A stretch of 64,000 nucleotides of DNA from Bacillus sp. es.036 (GTDB lineage Bacteria; Bacillota; Bacilli; Bacillales; Guptibacillaceae). Location of the stretch: NCBI RefSeq assembly GCF_002563635.1, contig NZ_PDIZ01000001.1:1984001-2048000 (forward strand). Direction: 5' to 3'. Every line of letters starts with the position of its first letter. Position 1 is the first letter of the stretch. Positions 33,194-41,628 of the stretch are shown here, in pieces. The notes below the pieces were generated by a model. The model made no database searches and was not told the DNA's origin. It worked only from the letters and a program-made list of their open reading frames with translations. The position numbers were made by a program, and so were the translations under genes.

Positions 33194-33960
33194 AACAACG
33201 CTGCACCTCCAACGAGTGCGCCAATAATAGACGAGGCGAAATTGACTACATCATTATTCAAACCTTTTAAGCCTTTTATTTTGTCAGTCTTATTTTCACA
33301 ATGAATATGGCGCTCGGTTTTTGTTCCACACCTTTGGCATTGAAACTCTTCTTGCAAGGTTCCTCCAATTAACGTATCGCTTAAACAACCGACAAAGCCT
33401 GCGAGCGTAACAAAGGCTATTGCTTGAAAAGATAAGTCAAAAACGAAAGCACCAACAACACTAATTAAACCCGCTCCCAGAATAGACGCTAATAAACCTA
33501 GCATACTAACTGCTCCAGAAGTGCCTGGTGGAACGAATTTCAAAGTTTTTATATGGAGCGGTCTTCGCGTCGATAGAACACCAAGTTCAGATGCCCAGGT
33601 ATCAGAATTAGAAGTAGCAATCGCTCCTAGAAAAATCAACAACCATGCATCTCCAGGGAAAATGCTCATCATTACTCCAGCTAAAGCGGCAACCCCGCCG
33701 TTAGCAAGGACCTGATATTCATCTCTCGACGAACCTTTTTCTACAATTTCTTCCACGTTATCTTTTAACTCCGTTTTATACTTACTCCAAATCGTTGAAG
33801 ACAGAAAAAAGATACCGAGAAGCAAAAGCCCTTTCCATGCAAAACCAAGTGCAATGGCGCACCCTATTCCTGTAGCAGCAACTGCTCCTTTTTTCGAAAG
33901 GGCTTTAGCTTTGTAACCTAGAAAACCTGTAATCGCACATATAAAAAAGTAAATGCTCAT
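33190..33960 (-). CDS. DUF92 family membrane protein
   Basis: 256 residues with about six hydrophobic helices. It contains the DUF92 (TMEM19-like) blocks GAVAATGIGCAIALGFAWKG, NGGVAALAGVMM, ATSNSDTWASELGVLS and VGCLSDTLIGGTLQ. An inserted CQRCGTKTERHIHCE loop could bind metal. It overlaps yqgN and mobA by 4 bases each. Function of the family is unclear; in plants a relative acts as a phytyl-phosphate kinase, so a prenyl or lipid kinase role is possible but unproven here. Confidence 0.88.
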   Translation of the reverse strand: MSIYFFICAITGFLGYKAKALSKKGAVAATGIGCAIALGFAWKGLLLLGIFFLSSTIWSKYKTELKDNVEEIVEKGSSRDEYQVLANGGVAALAGVMMSIFPGDAWLLIFLGAIATSNSDTWASELGVLSTRRPLHIKTLKFVPPGTSGAVSMLGLLASILGAGLISVVGAFVFDLSFQAIAFVTLAGFVGCLSDTLIGGTLQEEFQCQRCGTKTERHIHCENKTDKIKGLKGLNNDVVNFASSIIGALVGGAALL

Positions 33961-34523
33961 TTAACGTTAACAATCTGTTCATCTGTGATGATTGCCTCCA
34001 CAGGCAAATCAAACGTTTCGGTTGGCACATTTTCGACAACTTGAAATTGGTAAGCAAGTGAAACAGTTGAGTTTGAATAGTCCTTCAAATAGCGATCATA
34101 GTAGCCACCACCAAAACCAATTCTATACCCATTTCGATCAAAAATGAGTCCTGGTACAAGCAAAAGTTCTATTTCGTCAGGAGGACACATTTCTGTTTTT
34201 TTGGGACGTGGTTCTTCTAGACCAAAATATACTTTTTCTAATTGATCCCATTCCGTTAAATAGTAAAAAGTCATCTGTTTGGTTTTTGGATTACACTTCG
34301 GTACTGCTACTCTTTTCCCTTCACTCCATGCTCTTTCTATAATTTCTTTTGTATTTATTTCACCTTTCATTGCCACCGTTAAGCCGATCGTTTCTGCATT
34401 TGTGTACGGTTTATATGTATATAGACGATCAAGTATTTGTTGATCAAGATTCACTTTATCAGCAGCAGTTATTTCTTTTAATTTTATTTTCATATTTGTT
34501 CGCCACTCGTGTTTTGATTGCAT
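33957..34523 (-). CDS. yqgN: 5-formyltetrahydrofolate cyclo-ligase YqgN
   Basis: Converts 5-formyl-THF to 5,10-methenyl-THF with ATP. About 188 residues. The C-terminal block LLVPGLIFDRNGYRIGFGGG is diagnostic, with YYDRYLKD behind it. Three ATGs in a row; the last (34523, MQSKHEWRTN) is best spaced from taggagga. First gene of the coupled set yqgN-DUF92-mobA-moeB. Neighbouring rpmG is as in B. subtilis. Confidence 0.92.
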   Translation of the reverse strand: MQSKHEWRTNMKIKLKEITAADKVNLDQQILDRLYTYKPYTNAETIGLTVAMKGEINTKEIIERAWSEGKRVAVPKCNPKTKQMTFYYLTEWDQLEKVYFGLEEPRPKKTEMCPPDEIELLLVPGLIFDRNGYRIGFGGGYYDRYLKDYSNSTVSLAYQFQVVENVPTETFDLPVEAIITDEQIVNVK

Positions 34524-34580
34524 CATCATTCCTCCTACTTTTCTCACTTACTAGTTTACGGGAAAATGAGCAAATAAAAA

Positions 34581-34602
34581 AGCAGTAGGATAACCTACTG
34601 CT
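34581..34602 (-). terminator. Terminator after rpmG
   Basis: Stem agcagtagg/cctactgct around ataa, followed on the minus strand by tttttt. Overlaps the rpmG stop. Confidence 0.9.
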
Positions 34603-34751
34603 TACTTTGTTTCGCGATGTAACGTCTGCTTTTTAAGTCTTGGGCTGTATTTTTTAAGTTCAAGACGATCAGGGTTAGTACGTTTGTTCTTCGTCGTGAT
34701 GTAGTTACGATCGCCTGTTTCAGTGCAAGCCAATGTAATTTGTACGCGCAT
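34602..34751 (-). CDS. rpmG: 50S ribosomal protein L33
   Basis: 49 residues from ATG 34751 ([20 protein letters not shown]), ending [17 protein letters not shown], an L33 of RpmGA type. Only one cysteine is present, so the two CXXC pairs of zinc-binding L33 are missing and this is a zinc-independent form. A ggaggg site precedes the start. The longer frame to 34784 has no support. Confidence 0.96.
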   Translation of the reverse strand: MRVQITLACTETGDRNYITTKNKRTNPDRLELKKYSPRLKKQTLHRETK

Positions 34752-34802
34752 GAATATCCCTCCAAATCCTATCAAACTGTTCATTTAACAACATACTTTA
34801 TT

Positions 34803-34831
34803 ATGATAACAAACAAATCTCATTCAATCAA
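34803..34831 (-). promoter_or_regulatory. Candidate SigA promoter for rpmG
   Basis: TTGATT (34826-34831) and TATCAT (34803-34808) on the minus strand, 17-base spacer. The -35 overlaps the stop codon of the upstream GH15 gene. Confidence 0.6.
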
Positions 34832-36810
34832 GTTGTTTTTGTTGTGGAAAGTGCTTCATACTTTTCAAGGTAATCTTTCACAACATCCACAAACGTAGCA
34901 TGCGACCATGTTAAGGGCGCTACTGATAATGGTTTTCCTGTATACGGATGTACCTGCTCTGGTAGTATACCACTTGAGAGGGCCTGTTTATATACCCAAT
35001 CTATGTGATGTTTCGCATCACGTAATTGTTTCAGTGTTTGGGCACGGGAAATTTTCCATTTAGCGATCCACAGAGTACAAATTACCCAAGGATTACCGGG
35101 TACTTCTTCAACATTTTGCGATTGTTGAAAATAATAATCGCTAACATAACGCGCTACACCACCAATGCTCGTTTTTACAGAAAGTCTTTTTTCAATCTCT
35201 TCCATCGTTCGAACCATACGAGGATCATTAGCAGGAAAAACCCCAAATGCAAATAATCCAAATAGGCTGCTTTCGATTGTATAATCTTTCGTTATTTCAC
35301 CTGTTTCATTATTTCGATAAAGCCCCCTTAAGAAGCAGGAACGTGTTTCGTCATAGAGATGTTCCTCAATCCCCTTTTTAATCCGCTCTGCCCCTTTATA
35401 ATAGCTCTCAGCACGATCATCTTCTCCGAACAACCTTGCAAACGAGTGAGCAGCCATAAGACCACCATAGCAAGCGGACGCTGTAAAACTAAAAACACCA
35501 AACCTTTCTTCCCAAAGATCATAAGAAGGAAGTGGCAGATCGAGGGTTTCATCCATAAATTGCAACAGAAATTTTGCACCAGGTCGAACTAAAAACTTAT
35601 AAAGCGATTGAGCAAATTCAATATCACCTGTTGATTGGTAATGTTCCCAGAACGCCCAGAGAACAAGAGCCGTCTCATCCTCTTGTATCGGAAGCTGAGT
35701 TTTCTTTAAACGATCGACATAAGGATGCCAGCTCGACCCTACAGAACCATCAGGATTGTATTTATGATGTAAATACCCTTCTTTTGAAAGAAGCTCTGCA
35801 CAGCAGCGATAAAAGTTTGTAACCATTCCATGATACCCTGCTTTAGACATGGCAGAAGCAATTAGCGCACCATCTCTAGGCCACATATAGCTATAGTGAT
35901 CGCGGTTATAATGCAAAATATCTGAGTCATTCGCTGCGATAATCGTACCATTTTGATTCGTTTGTGTTCGAACAATTAATAGACTTCTTTTATAAAGAGA
36001 TAGGATATTTGGACCTAAATCAGTCTCCGGAAGCACGGATTTGTTTACCCATCGATTCCAATACATACGAATTTTTTCAACCGTTAATTGAGTACCAATC
36101 TCGCTCACATATTCATGAATGCTACTCACTTCTTCTTTAGTTCTACCTACTGTCATCCAGTAATAAGCTGTTTTTTGTTGATGCGGTTCCAACTTTGTTT
36201 CGAGTGAAAAAGTACTATCAACTGAACCTTGCGCAATTGGATTAACATGTAGATGGCCATCTTCAGCATCACGCCACGTGCCCTCAGCAGCCTGAAATCG
36301 CTTTACTCCAGTCGTGTACTGTTCAATTCCCTCTCCATCTAGCTCGCCATTGAACAGAAAATACCTGTAGCGTTTATAATGAATCACAGACTTTGTATCC
36401 GGACAAAAGTAAGCTGTGTCGCCTACTTCTGTTTCATAAATATTTAAATCTTGATGAAAAAATAGTCTTACATCGCGATTTTGATTTTCTAAATTAACAA
36501 TCGTAATTTTACGAATCATTAGCATTTCACGTTGATGCACGCCTTCTTCAAAAACAAGTTTAATTCCAAGATGAGGATGTACCGCAGTACTATACGTCAC
36601 GAGCGTATCCTGATCATAATTTGGCTGGATATCCCATTCCGATGAGTGGAGCCATGAAAATTTCCCATCTACCCAAACCCCGATTCGATTTGCATGACCT
36701 TGAACGTGATTTTGCTGCCCTACATAAGGGTAATAAATATCTCGAATTTGTAGAAATTGATCCATATTGATAAGCAGTTGGCCGTTTCCAATGACTAAAT
36801 GTCTTGGCAT
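34828..36810 (-). CDS. GH15-family glycoside hydrolase (glucoamylase/trehalase type)
   Basis: 660 residues: an N-terminal beta-sandwich (about 1-265) and a C-terminal (alpha/alpha)6 barrel. Barrel marks include YSYMWPRDGALIASAM, the general-acid Glu in PSYDLWEERFG and the base Glu in GILPEQVHP. No signal peptide, so it acts inside the cell on maltooligosaccharides, trehalose or similar. There is no carbohydrate transporter beside it and no clear terminator behind it. Start behind ggggggag. Substrate unknown. Confidence 0.9.
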   Translation of the reverse strand: MPRHLVIGNGQLLINMDQFLQIRDIYYPYVGQQNHVQGHANRIGVWVDGKFSWLHSSEWDIQPNYDQDTLVTYSTAVHPHLGIKLVFEEGVHQREMLMIRKITIVNLENQNRDVRLFFHQDLNIYETEVGDTAYFCPDTKSVIHYKRYRYFLFNGELDGEGIEQYTTGVKRFQAAEGTWRDAEDGHLHVNPIAQGSVDSTFSLETKLEPHQQKTAYYWMTVGRTKEEVSSIHEYVSEIGTQLTVEKIRMYWNRWVNKSVLPETDLGPNILSLYKRSLLIVRTQTNQNGTIIAANDSDILHYNRDHYSYMWPRDGALIASAMSKAGYHGMVTNFYRCCAELLSKEGYLHHKYNPDGSVGSSWHPYVDRLKKTQLPIQEDETALVLWAFWEHYQSTGDIEFAQSLYKFLVRPGAKFLLQFMDETLDLPLPSYDLWEERFGVFSFTASACYGGLMAAHSFARLFGEDDRAESYYKGAERIKKGIEEHLYDETRSCFLRGLYRNNETGEITKDYTIESSLFGLFAFGVFPANDPRMVRTMEEIEKRLSVKTSIGGVARYVSDYYFQQSQNVEEVPGNPWVICTLWIAKWKISRAQTLKQLRDAKHHIDWVYKQALSSGILPEQVHPYTGKPLSVAPLTWSHATFVDVVKDYLEKYEALSTTKTT

Positions 36811-36893
36811 TTTGCTCCCCCCTATCCATCTCCTACACTAGTCTATTGCAGAAGTGGACAGGTCATTACTTAACCTTTCTAAATAGATTAAAA

Positions 36894-36918
36894 AACCACA
36901 CTCATTTAGAGTGTGGTT
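36894..36918 (-). terminator. Terminator after phoU (pst operon)
   Basis: Perfect 10-bp stem aaccacactc/gagtgtggtt with ttttt behind it on the minus strand. Confidence 0.9.
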
Positions 36919-36924
36919 CTTTGA

Positions 36925-37584
36925 TTAAGCATTTAGGTCGTAGCGCTTCCCTTTCACAACGTAGATCACGCTTTCTGAAATATTTGTGCAATGGTCTCCA
37001 ATACGTTCTACATAGCGGCAGATAAAAGAAAGCTGTTGAATTTGGCTAACACTTTCAGGATGTTCTGTCATCAATTCAAGTAGTTCTTTTACCAGACGTC
37101 CGTACATGTTATCAATTTCATCATCAGCATCCGCAACAGCCATTGCCTGATTCACATCTTCATCATAAAAGGAAGCAAGCACTTCCTTTAACATATTATT
37201 CGCTTTTTGAGCTAATGCTGGAATTTCTTCAATCGGTTTAACAAAAGGTTTGTCCCCGATTCGAATAATTGACTTAGCAATATTAACAGCAAGATCGCCA
37301 ACGCGCTCAACGTCCGTTGTTATTTTCAATGCAGAAATAAGTCTTCTTAGATCGGTTGCAAGCGGCTGCTCCTTCGCGATTAACCAAATCGCTGTTTCGT
37401 TAATCTCTTCCTCGAGGCGGTTAATTTTATAATCATTATCAATAATTTCAAGTGCTTTATCAACATCCTGATTCTTTAATGCAGTAATCGCATCATCAAC
37501 CGCCACCTGCGCTAAAGAGCCTAGTTCAAGAAGCTTAGTCTTTATTTCATCTAATTGTTCTTGGAAATTTTCTCTTACTACCAT
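36925..37584 (-). CDS. phoU: Phosphate uptake regulator PhoU
   Basis: 219 residues, all helical, with two PhoU repeats. The metal-cluster motifs ERVGDLAVNIA (first half) and ERIGDHCTNISE (second half) are present. By family it links Pst transport to phosphate signalling. It follows pstB by 21 bases and closes the operon at a strong terminator. Confidence 0.95.
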   Translation of the reverse strand: MVVRENFQEQLDEIKTKLLELGSLAQVAVDDAITALKNQDVDKALEIIDNDYKINRLEEEINETAIWLIAKEQPLATDLRRLISALKITTDVERVGDLAVNIAKSIIRIGDKPFVKPIEEIPALAQKANNMLKEVLASFYDEDVNQAMAVADADDEIDNMYGRLVKELLELMTEHPESVSQIQQLSFICRYVERIGDHCTNISESVIYVVKGKRYDLNA

Positions 37585-37605
37585 AAATGCTCACCCCCGA
37601 AATAA

Positions 37606-38427
37606 TTAACCGAAACGGCCTGTAATATAGTCTTCTGTTCGCTTATCTGTAGGATTAGAAAATAACTGGTTCGTATCAGAAAACTCTACGACTTCACCGT
37701 TTAAGAAAAAGGCCGTTTTATCAGAGATACGAGCTGCTTGTTGCATGTTGTGCGTTACGATAATAATACTGAAATCTTTCTTTAATTCTTGAACAAGTTC
37801 TTCTACTTTAAGGGTAGAGATTGGATCAAGCGCAGATGTTGGCTCATCCATCAAGATAACATCAGGCTCAATTGCGAGACAGCGAGCGATACAAAGGCGC
37901 TGTTGCTGACCACCAGATAAACCGTAAGCATTTTCGTTTAGACGATCTTTTACTTCTTCCCAAAGTGCTGCACCTTTTAAGCTTTTTTCGACAATTTCAT
38001 CAAGTACTTTTTTGTTTTTAATGCCGTGAATTTTAGGACCATAAACGACATTTTCATAGATTGATTTTGGAAATGGATTCGGCTTTTGGAAAACCATTCC
38101 CACTTTTGTGCGCAAATCTTCTACTTTGTATTTGTTCTCAAAAATGTTTTTCCCACGATAGTTAATATCACCAGACATTTTTACAATTGGTACCATTTCG
38201 ACCATTCTATTAAGAGCTTTAATAAACGTGGATTTACCACAACCGGATGGCCCGATAATGGCTGTTACCTGTTTTTCTGGAATATCGAATTTAATATCTT
38301 TTAGAGCCTGGTCTTTTCCGTACCATAAATTAAAATTCTGAATGCTATATACAGAATCTTTTTCTTTTATCTGTTCTTCTGACCGCGGAGCTTTTACGAC
38401 TTTCTTTTCATCCATAACTGTTTTCAT
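37606..38427 (-). CDS. pstB: Phosphate ABC transporter ATP-binding protein
   Basis: 273 residues with Walker [11 protein letters not shown], PstB-type LNRMVEMVP and [18 protein letters not shown], signature [16 protein letters not shown], Walker [14 protein letters not shown] and H-loop IVTHNM. The frame opens with TTG at 38433; ATG 38427 is 9 bases from aagggg and preferred. N-terminal ~25 residues are charged and not part of the fold. Confidence 0.96.
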   Translation of the reverse strand: MKTVMDEKKVVKAPRSEEQIKEKDSVYSIQNFNLWYGKDQALKDIKFDIPEKQVTAIIGPSGCGKSTFIKALNRMVEMVPIVKMSGDINYRGKNIFENKYKVEDLRTKVGMVFQKPNPFPKSIYENVVYGPKIHGIKNKKVLDEIVEKSLKGAALWEEVKDRLNENAYGLSGGQQQRLCIARCLAIEPDVILMDEPTSALDPISTLKVEELVQELKKDFSIIIVTHNMQQAARISDKTAFFLNGEVVEFSDTNQLFSNPTDKRTEDYITGRFG

Positions 38428-38468
38428 TTTCAATATCCCCTTTACACATTGATGAGAGCTTTACGTAT

Positions 38469-39347
38469 CTACAGTCTTTTAGAAAACTTATTTCGAATTA
38501 AGACAGCAATTGAATTCATAATGAGCAACATTGCGAGAAGTACGATAATACCTGCTGCTGCTACATCGTGGAATTCCGTTTGCGGACGACTCGTCCAGTT
38601 GAAAATCTGGATCGGCATAACAGTAAATCCGGACAAGAAATTCTCAGGCAAGTAGGCAACAAACGTTAATGCACCAATCATAAGTAGTGGTGCTGTTTCA
38701 CCGATTGCGCGTGATAAAGCAAGAATTCCTCCTGTTAAAATCCCGGGGATTGCTGCAGGTAATACAACCTTTTTGATTGTTTGCCATTTCGTAGCACCCA
38801 TCGCATAAGAAGCCTCTCGAAGCTCTTTTGGAACCGAACGTACAGCCTCTTGAGCAGCAACAACGATAATAGGCAAAATTAATAAACTCATCGTCAAACC
38901 ACCGGCAAGAACACTTCGCCCCATTTCCAACATCCGAACAAATACAGTTAGTCCAAGTAAACCAAAAACAATCGAAGGGACACCTGCTAAATTGGAAATA
39001 TTTATTTGAATAAACGTTGTAAACTTATTTTTTTTTGCATATTCTTCAAGATAAATCGCGGTTCCAACTCCAATTGTAAGTGCGACTGGAGCAATCACTG
39101 CCATCATCCATAAAGTACCGAAAAATGCTGCTTTAATTCCTGCTTTTTCAGGGAATCGAGATGCAAAATTTTGAAAGAACTGAAAATCTAAGTAGCCAAT
39201 CCCTTGAGTGAATATCCGATATAACAAGATAACAAGCACTACGAGTGCTAGCATTGTTGCTCCAAAGAAGATTCCTTTAAGAATCTTATTTTGTGCCAGT
39301 CTGGTTTGCATTTTACTTTTTACTTTTGCCTGATCTACTAATTGCAT
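38469..39347 (-). CDS. pstA: Phosphate ABC transporter permease PstA
   Basis: 292 residues with about six helices and the binding-protein-dependent permease motif EASYAMGATKWQTIKKVVLPAA facing PstB (partial quote of a longer loop). The start overlaps the pstC stop by one base (TAATG). Membrane half of the high-affinity phosphate pump. Confidence 0.95.
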   Translation of the reverse strand: MQLVDQAKVKSKMQTRLAQNKILKGIFFGATMLALVVLVILLYRIFTQGIGYLDFQFFQNFASRFPEKAGIKAAFFGTLWMMAVIAPVALTIGVGTAIYLEEYAKKNKFTTFIQINISNLAGVPSIVFGLLGLTVFVRMLEMGRSVLAGGLTMSLLILPIIVVAAQEAVRSVPKELREASYAMGATKWQTIKKVVLPAAIPGILTGGILALSRAIGETAPLLMIGALTFVAYLPENFLSGFTVMPIQIFNWTSRPQTEFHDVAAAGIIVLLAMLLIMNSIAVLIRNKFSKRL

Positions 39348-40279
39348 TAGTATTCCTCCCTGAATCTACGAGAAATATATTGCGCGATAAGGTTCATGAT
39401 AAGTGTGAAAAGGAAGAGCGTCATCCCAACAGCATAAATGCTGTAGTAAATTGTCGTTCCATAACCAGCATCCCCTAGACTTACCTGCACAATATAAGAT
39501 GTCATTGTCTGTATAGACTCCGTTACATCTAGAGTAAGTTTTGGTGTTGCACCACCTGCGACTGTTACGATCATTGTTTCACCGATTGCTCTTGAAATCG
39601 CAAGTACAAAAGATGCAATAATTCCTGATAATGCAGCTGGTAGAACTACTTTCACAGCAACCTCAAATCGTGTAGCGCCAAGTCCGAGTGCACCTTCTCG
39701 AATTGCGTTGGGTACAGAACTCATCGCATCCTCTGAGAGAGATGCAACCATAGGAATAATCATAATCCCTACAACGATACCGGGGCTCAATGCGTTGAAA
39801 ATAGGAAGACTCGGAATAATATTTTGTAGAACTGGTGTAACAAAAGTTAAAGCAAAGAAACCATATACAATCGTAGGAATACCTGCTAATACTTCCAGAA
39901 TCGGCTTAATGATTCTTCTAACGCTATCACTTGCATATTCACTCAAATAAATGGCTGCTGCTAATCCTAATGGAATGGCAACGAGCATGGCGATCCCGGT
40001 AATCATTAATGTTCCAGAAATCAGTGGCCAGATTCCATAATCAGGGTTGTCTCCAAAAAACGGGTACCAATCTTTATTCGTAAAGAATTCAATAATTGAA
40101 ACACGGTTGAAAAACGTAATTGTTTCTACAATCAATGTAAAAACAATACCAAGCGTTGTTAATACAGAGATAATTGCACATAAAAGCAATAAGCCCGGTA
40201 CAAGTTTCTCCATAAACTTCGCTCGTGATTGATTTTTCTCTTTTTTGTCTTTAATCATCTGACGAACAGAGCTTTGCAT
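39347..40279 (-). CDS. pstC: Phosphate ABC transporter permease PstC
   Basis: 310 residues with about six helices. PstC marks include [20 protein letters not shown] near residue 70 and the EAA-like [20 protein letters not shown] loop. Start behind gagggggag. It follows pstS with a hairpin in the gap. Confidence 0.95.
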   Translation of the reverse strand: MQSSVRQMIKDKKEKNQSRAKFMEKLVPGLLLLCAIISVLTTLGIVFTLIVETITFFNRVSIIEFFTNKDWYPFFGDNPDYGIWPLISGTLMITGIAMLVAIPLGLAAAIYLSEYASDSVRRIIKPILEVLAGIPTIVYGFFALTFVTPVLQNIIPSLPIFNALSPGIVVGIMIIPMVASLSEDAMSSVPNAIREGALGLGATRFEVAVKVVLPAALSGIIASFVLAISRAIGETMIVTVAGGATPKLTLDVTESIQTMTSYIVQVSLGDAGYGTTIYYSIYAVGMTLFLFTLIMNLIAQYISRRFREEY

Positions 40280-40316
40280 TTATTACTCCCCCTCACAAAG
40301 AGCAAAACAGGATAAA

Positions 40317-40338
40317 GTGAGGAGCCGTAACTCCTCAC
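40317..40338 (-). terminator. Hairpin between pstS and pstC
   Basis: Perfect 8-bp stem gtgaggag/ctcctcac around ccgtaa, followed on the minus strand by tttatcc. Too weak to be a full terminator. It is more likely a partial terminator or a 3' mRNA stabiliser giving more PstS than permease. Confidence 0.6.
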
Positions 40339-40358
40339 CAATCTGTTTCATTTTATTC

Positions 40359-41336
40359 TTACTTACCAGCGATTTCGTTTAGCTTATCCATAGCTTCTGT
40401 ATACTTTTCTTCAGGAAGAGCTACGTAACCTACAGCTTCAGCCATTTCACCAGCATTCTCAAGTGCATATTTAGTGAAATCATATACAGCAGGATTTTCC
40501 TCTACTGCAGAGTGCTTCACATAAGTGTATAGCGGACGAGAAAGTGGCTCATATGTTCCATCTTGGATAGTTTCTGCATTTGGTTCTACAGCTTCACCGT
40601 CACCATTAACGATTGGAATAACGTTAAGGCTATCTTTGTTTTCAAGGTAGTAAGCATAACCGAAGAATGCCATACCGTTTTTAGAGCCAGTTACACCATT
40701 TACAAGTACATTGTCATCTTCAGAAAGTGTTGCTTCTTTCACCATTTGCTCATCTTCTAGTACTACTTCATTAAAGTAGTCATACGTTCCAGAATCTGTA
40801 CCAGGGCTAAATAATTCGATTTTTTCTTCAGGCCATTCAGGGTTGACGTCGCTCCACATTGTTGCTTCGCCTAACCAGATTTTCTTTAGGTCGTCAATTG
40901 TAAGCTGATCTACCCAATCATTCTCAGAGTTAACAACGATAGAAAGACCGTCTTTTGCAATTTCAAATTCTGTGAAGTCAATACCAGCTTCTTCAAGTGC
41001 AGCTGTTTCTTCTTCTTTGATTGGACGAGAAGCGTTACTCATGTCTGTTTCACCAGCAGAGAATTTCTCAAATCCACCACCAGAACCTGAAACACCTACA
41101 CTAACTTTTACATCAGGTTGTACAGAAGCGTATTCTTCAGCAACTGCTTCCATAATCGGGAATACTGTAGAAGATCCGTCCATTAGAACTTCGCCAGATA
41201 CTTCTTCACCAGAAGCTTCTCCGCCACTGTTTGTGTTACCAGAATTTTCTGTGTTACCAGAGTTATTTCCGCAAGCTGCTGCGAAAATCATTACCATCGA
41301 CATAACTACCATAAGCATAATGCCCTTGAACTTCAT
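40359..41336 (-). CDS. pstS: Phosphate-binding lipoprotein PstS
   Basis: 325 residues from ATG 41336. Lipoprotein signal MKFKGIMLMVVMSMVMIFAAAC with lipobox FAAAC, then a Gly/Asn/Ser linker and a periplasmic-binding-type fold. Phosphate-binding features are MDGSSTVFPI, GVSGSGGGF and SPGTDSGTYDYF. The longer frame to 41375 ignores the aggggga site. A four-hexamer PhoP box lies upstream, so phosphate starvation should induce it. Confidence 0.96.
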   Translation of the reverse strand: MKFKGIMLMVVMSMVMIFAAACGNNSGNTENSGNTNSGGEASGEEVSGEVLMDGSSTVFPIMEAVAEEYASVQPDVKVSVGVSGSGGGFEKFSAGETDMSNASRPIKEEETAALEEAGIDFTEFEIAKDGLSIVVNSENDWVDQLTIDDLKKIWLGEATMWSDVNPEWPEEKIELFSPGTDSGTYDYFNEVVLEDEQMVKEATLSEDDNVLVNGVTGSKNGMAFFGYAYYLENKDSLNVIPIVNGDGEAVEPNAETIQDGTYEPLSRPLYTYVKHSAVEENPAVYDFTKYALENAGEMAEAVGYVALPEEKYTEAMDKLNEIAGK

Positions 41337-41429
41337 GTTATTTCCCCCTAAATGGATGTTTGTACTTGTGACCAACCAGGTTGTTTGTGTACTGGCCTCT
41401 CAATCACAATTCTTAGAATACAGCCCAGA

Positions 41430-41468
41430 TATTAATGTCGTATAAACCAATTGTAAAGAGATTGTAAA
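41430..41468 (-). promoter_or_regulatory. PhoP box upstream of pstS
   Basis: On the minus strand four hexamers sit exactly 11 bases apart: TTTACA (41468-41463), TTTACA (41457-41452), TTTATA (41446-41441) and TTAATA (41435-41430). This matches the direct-repeat TT(A/T)ACA arrangement bound by PhoP~P. A plausible -10, TATTCT, follows at 41420-41415. Confidence 0.9.
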
Positions 41469-41590
41469 TGCTTGTCGGAAAACGTTTTAATTTCTCTTTT
41501 TTTGGGGAAATGATAGATTTTTCCCTTCTATTAGCTTTAAATTACATTTCATCCAGGATGATTCTGTTGTTAATTTGTCCTTATAATATA

Positions 41591-41619
41591 AAAAAAACCG
41601 CTTTTTCAGCGGTTTTTTT
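41591..41619 (-). terminator. Terminator after pbpA
   Basis: Stem aaaaccgct/agcggtttt with A/T runs on both sides, just past the PBP stop. Confidence 0.9.
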
Positions 41620-41628
41620 TATTCTTAC

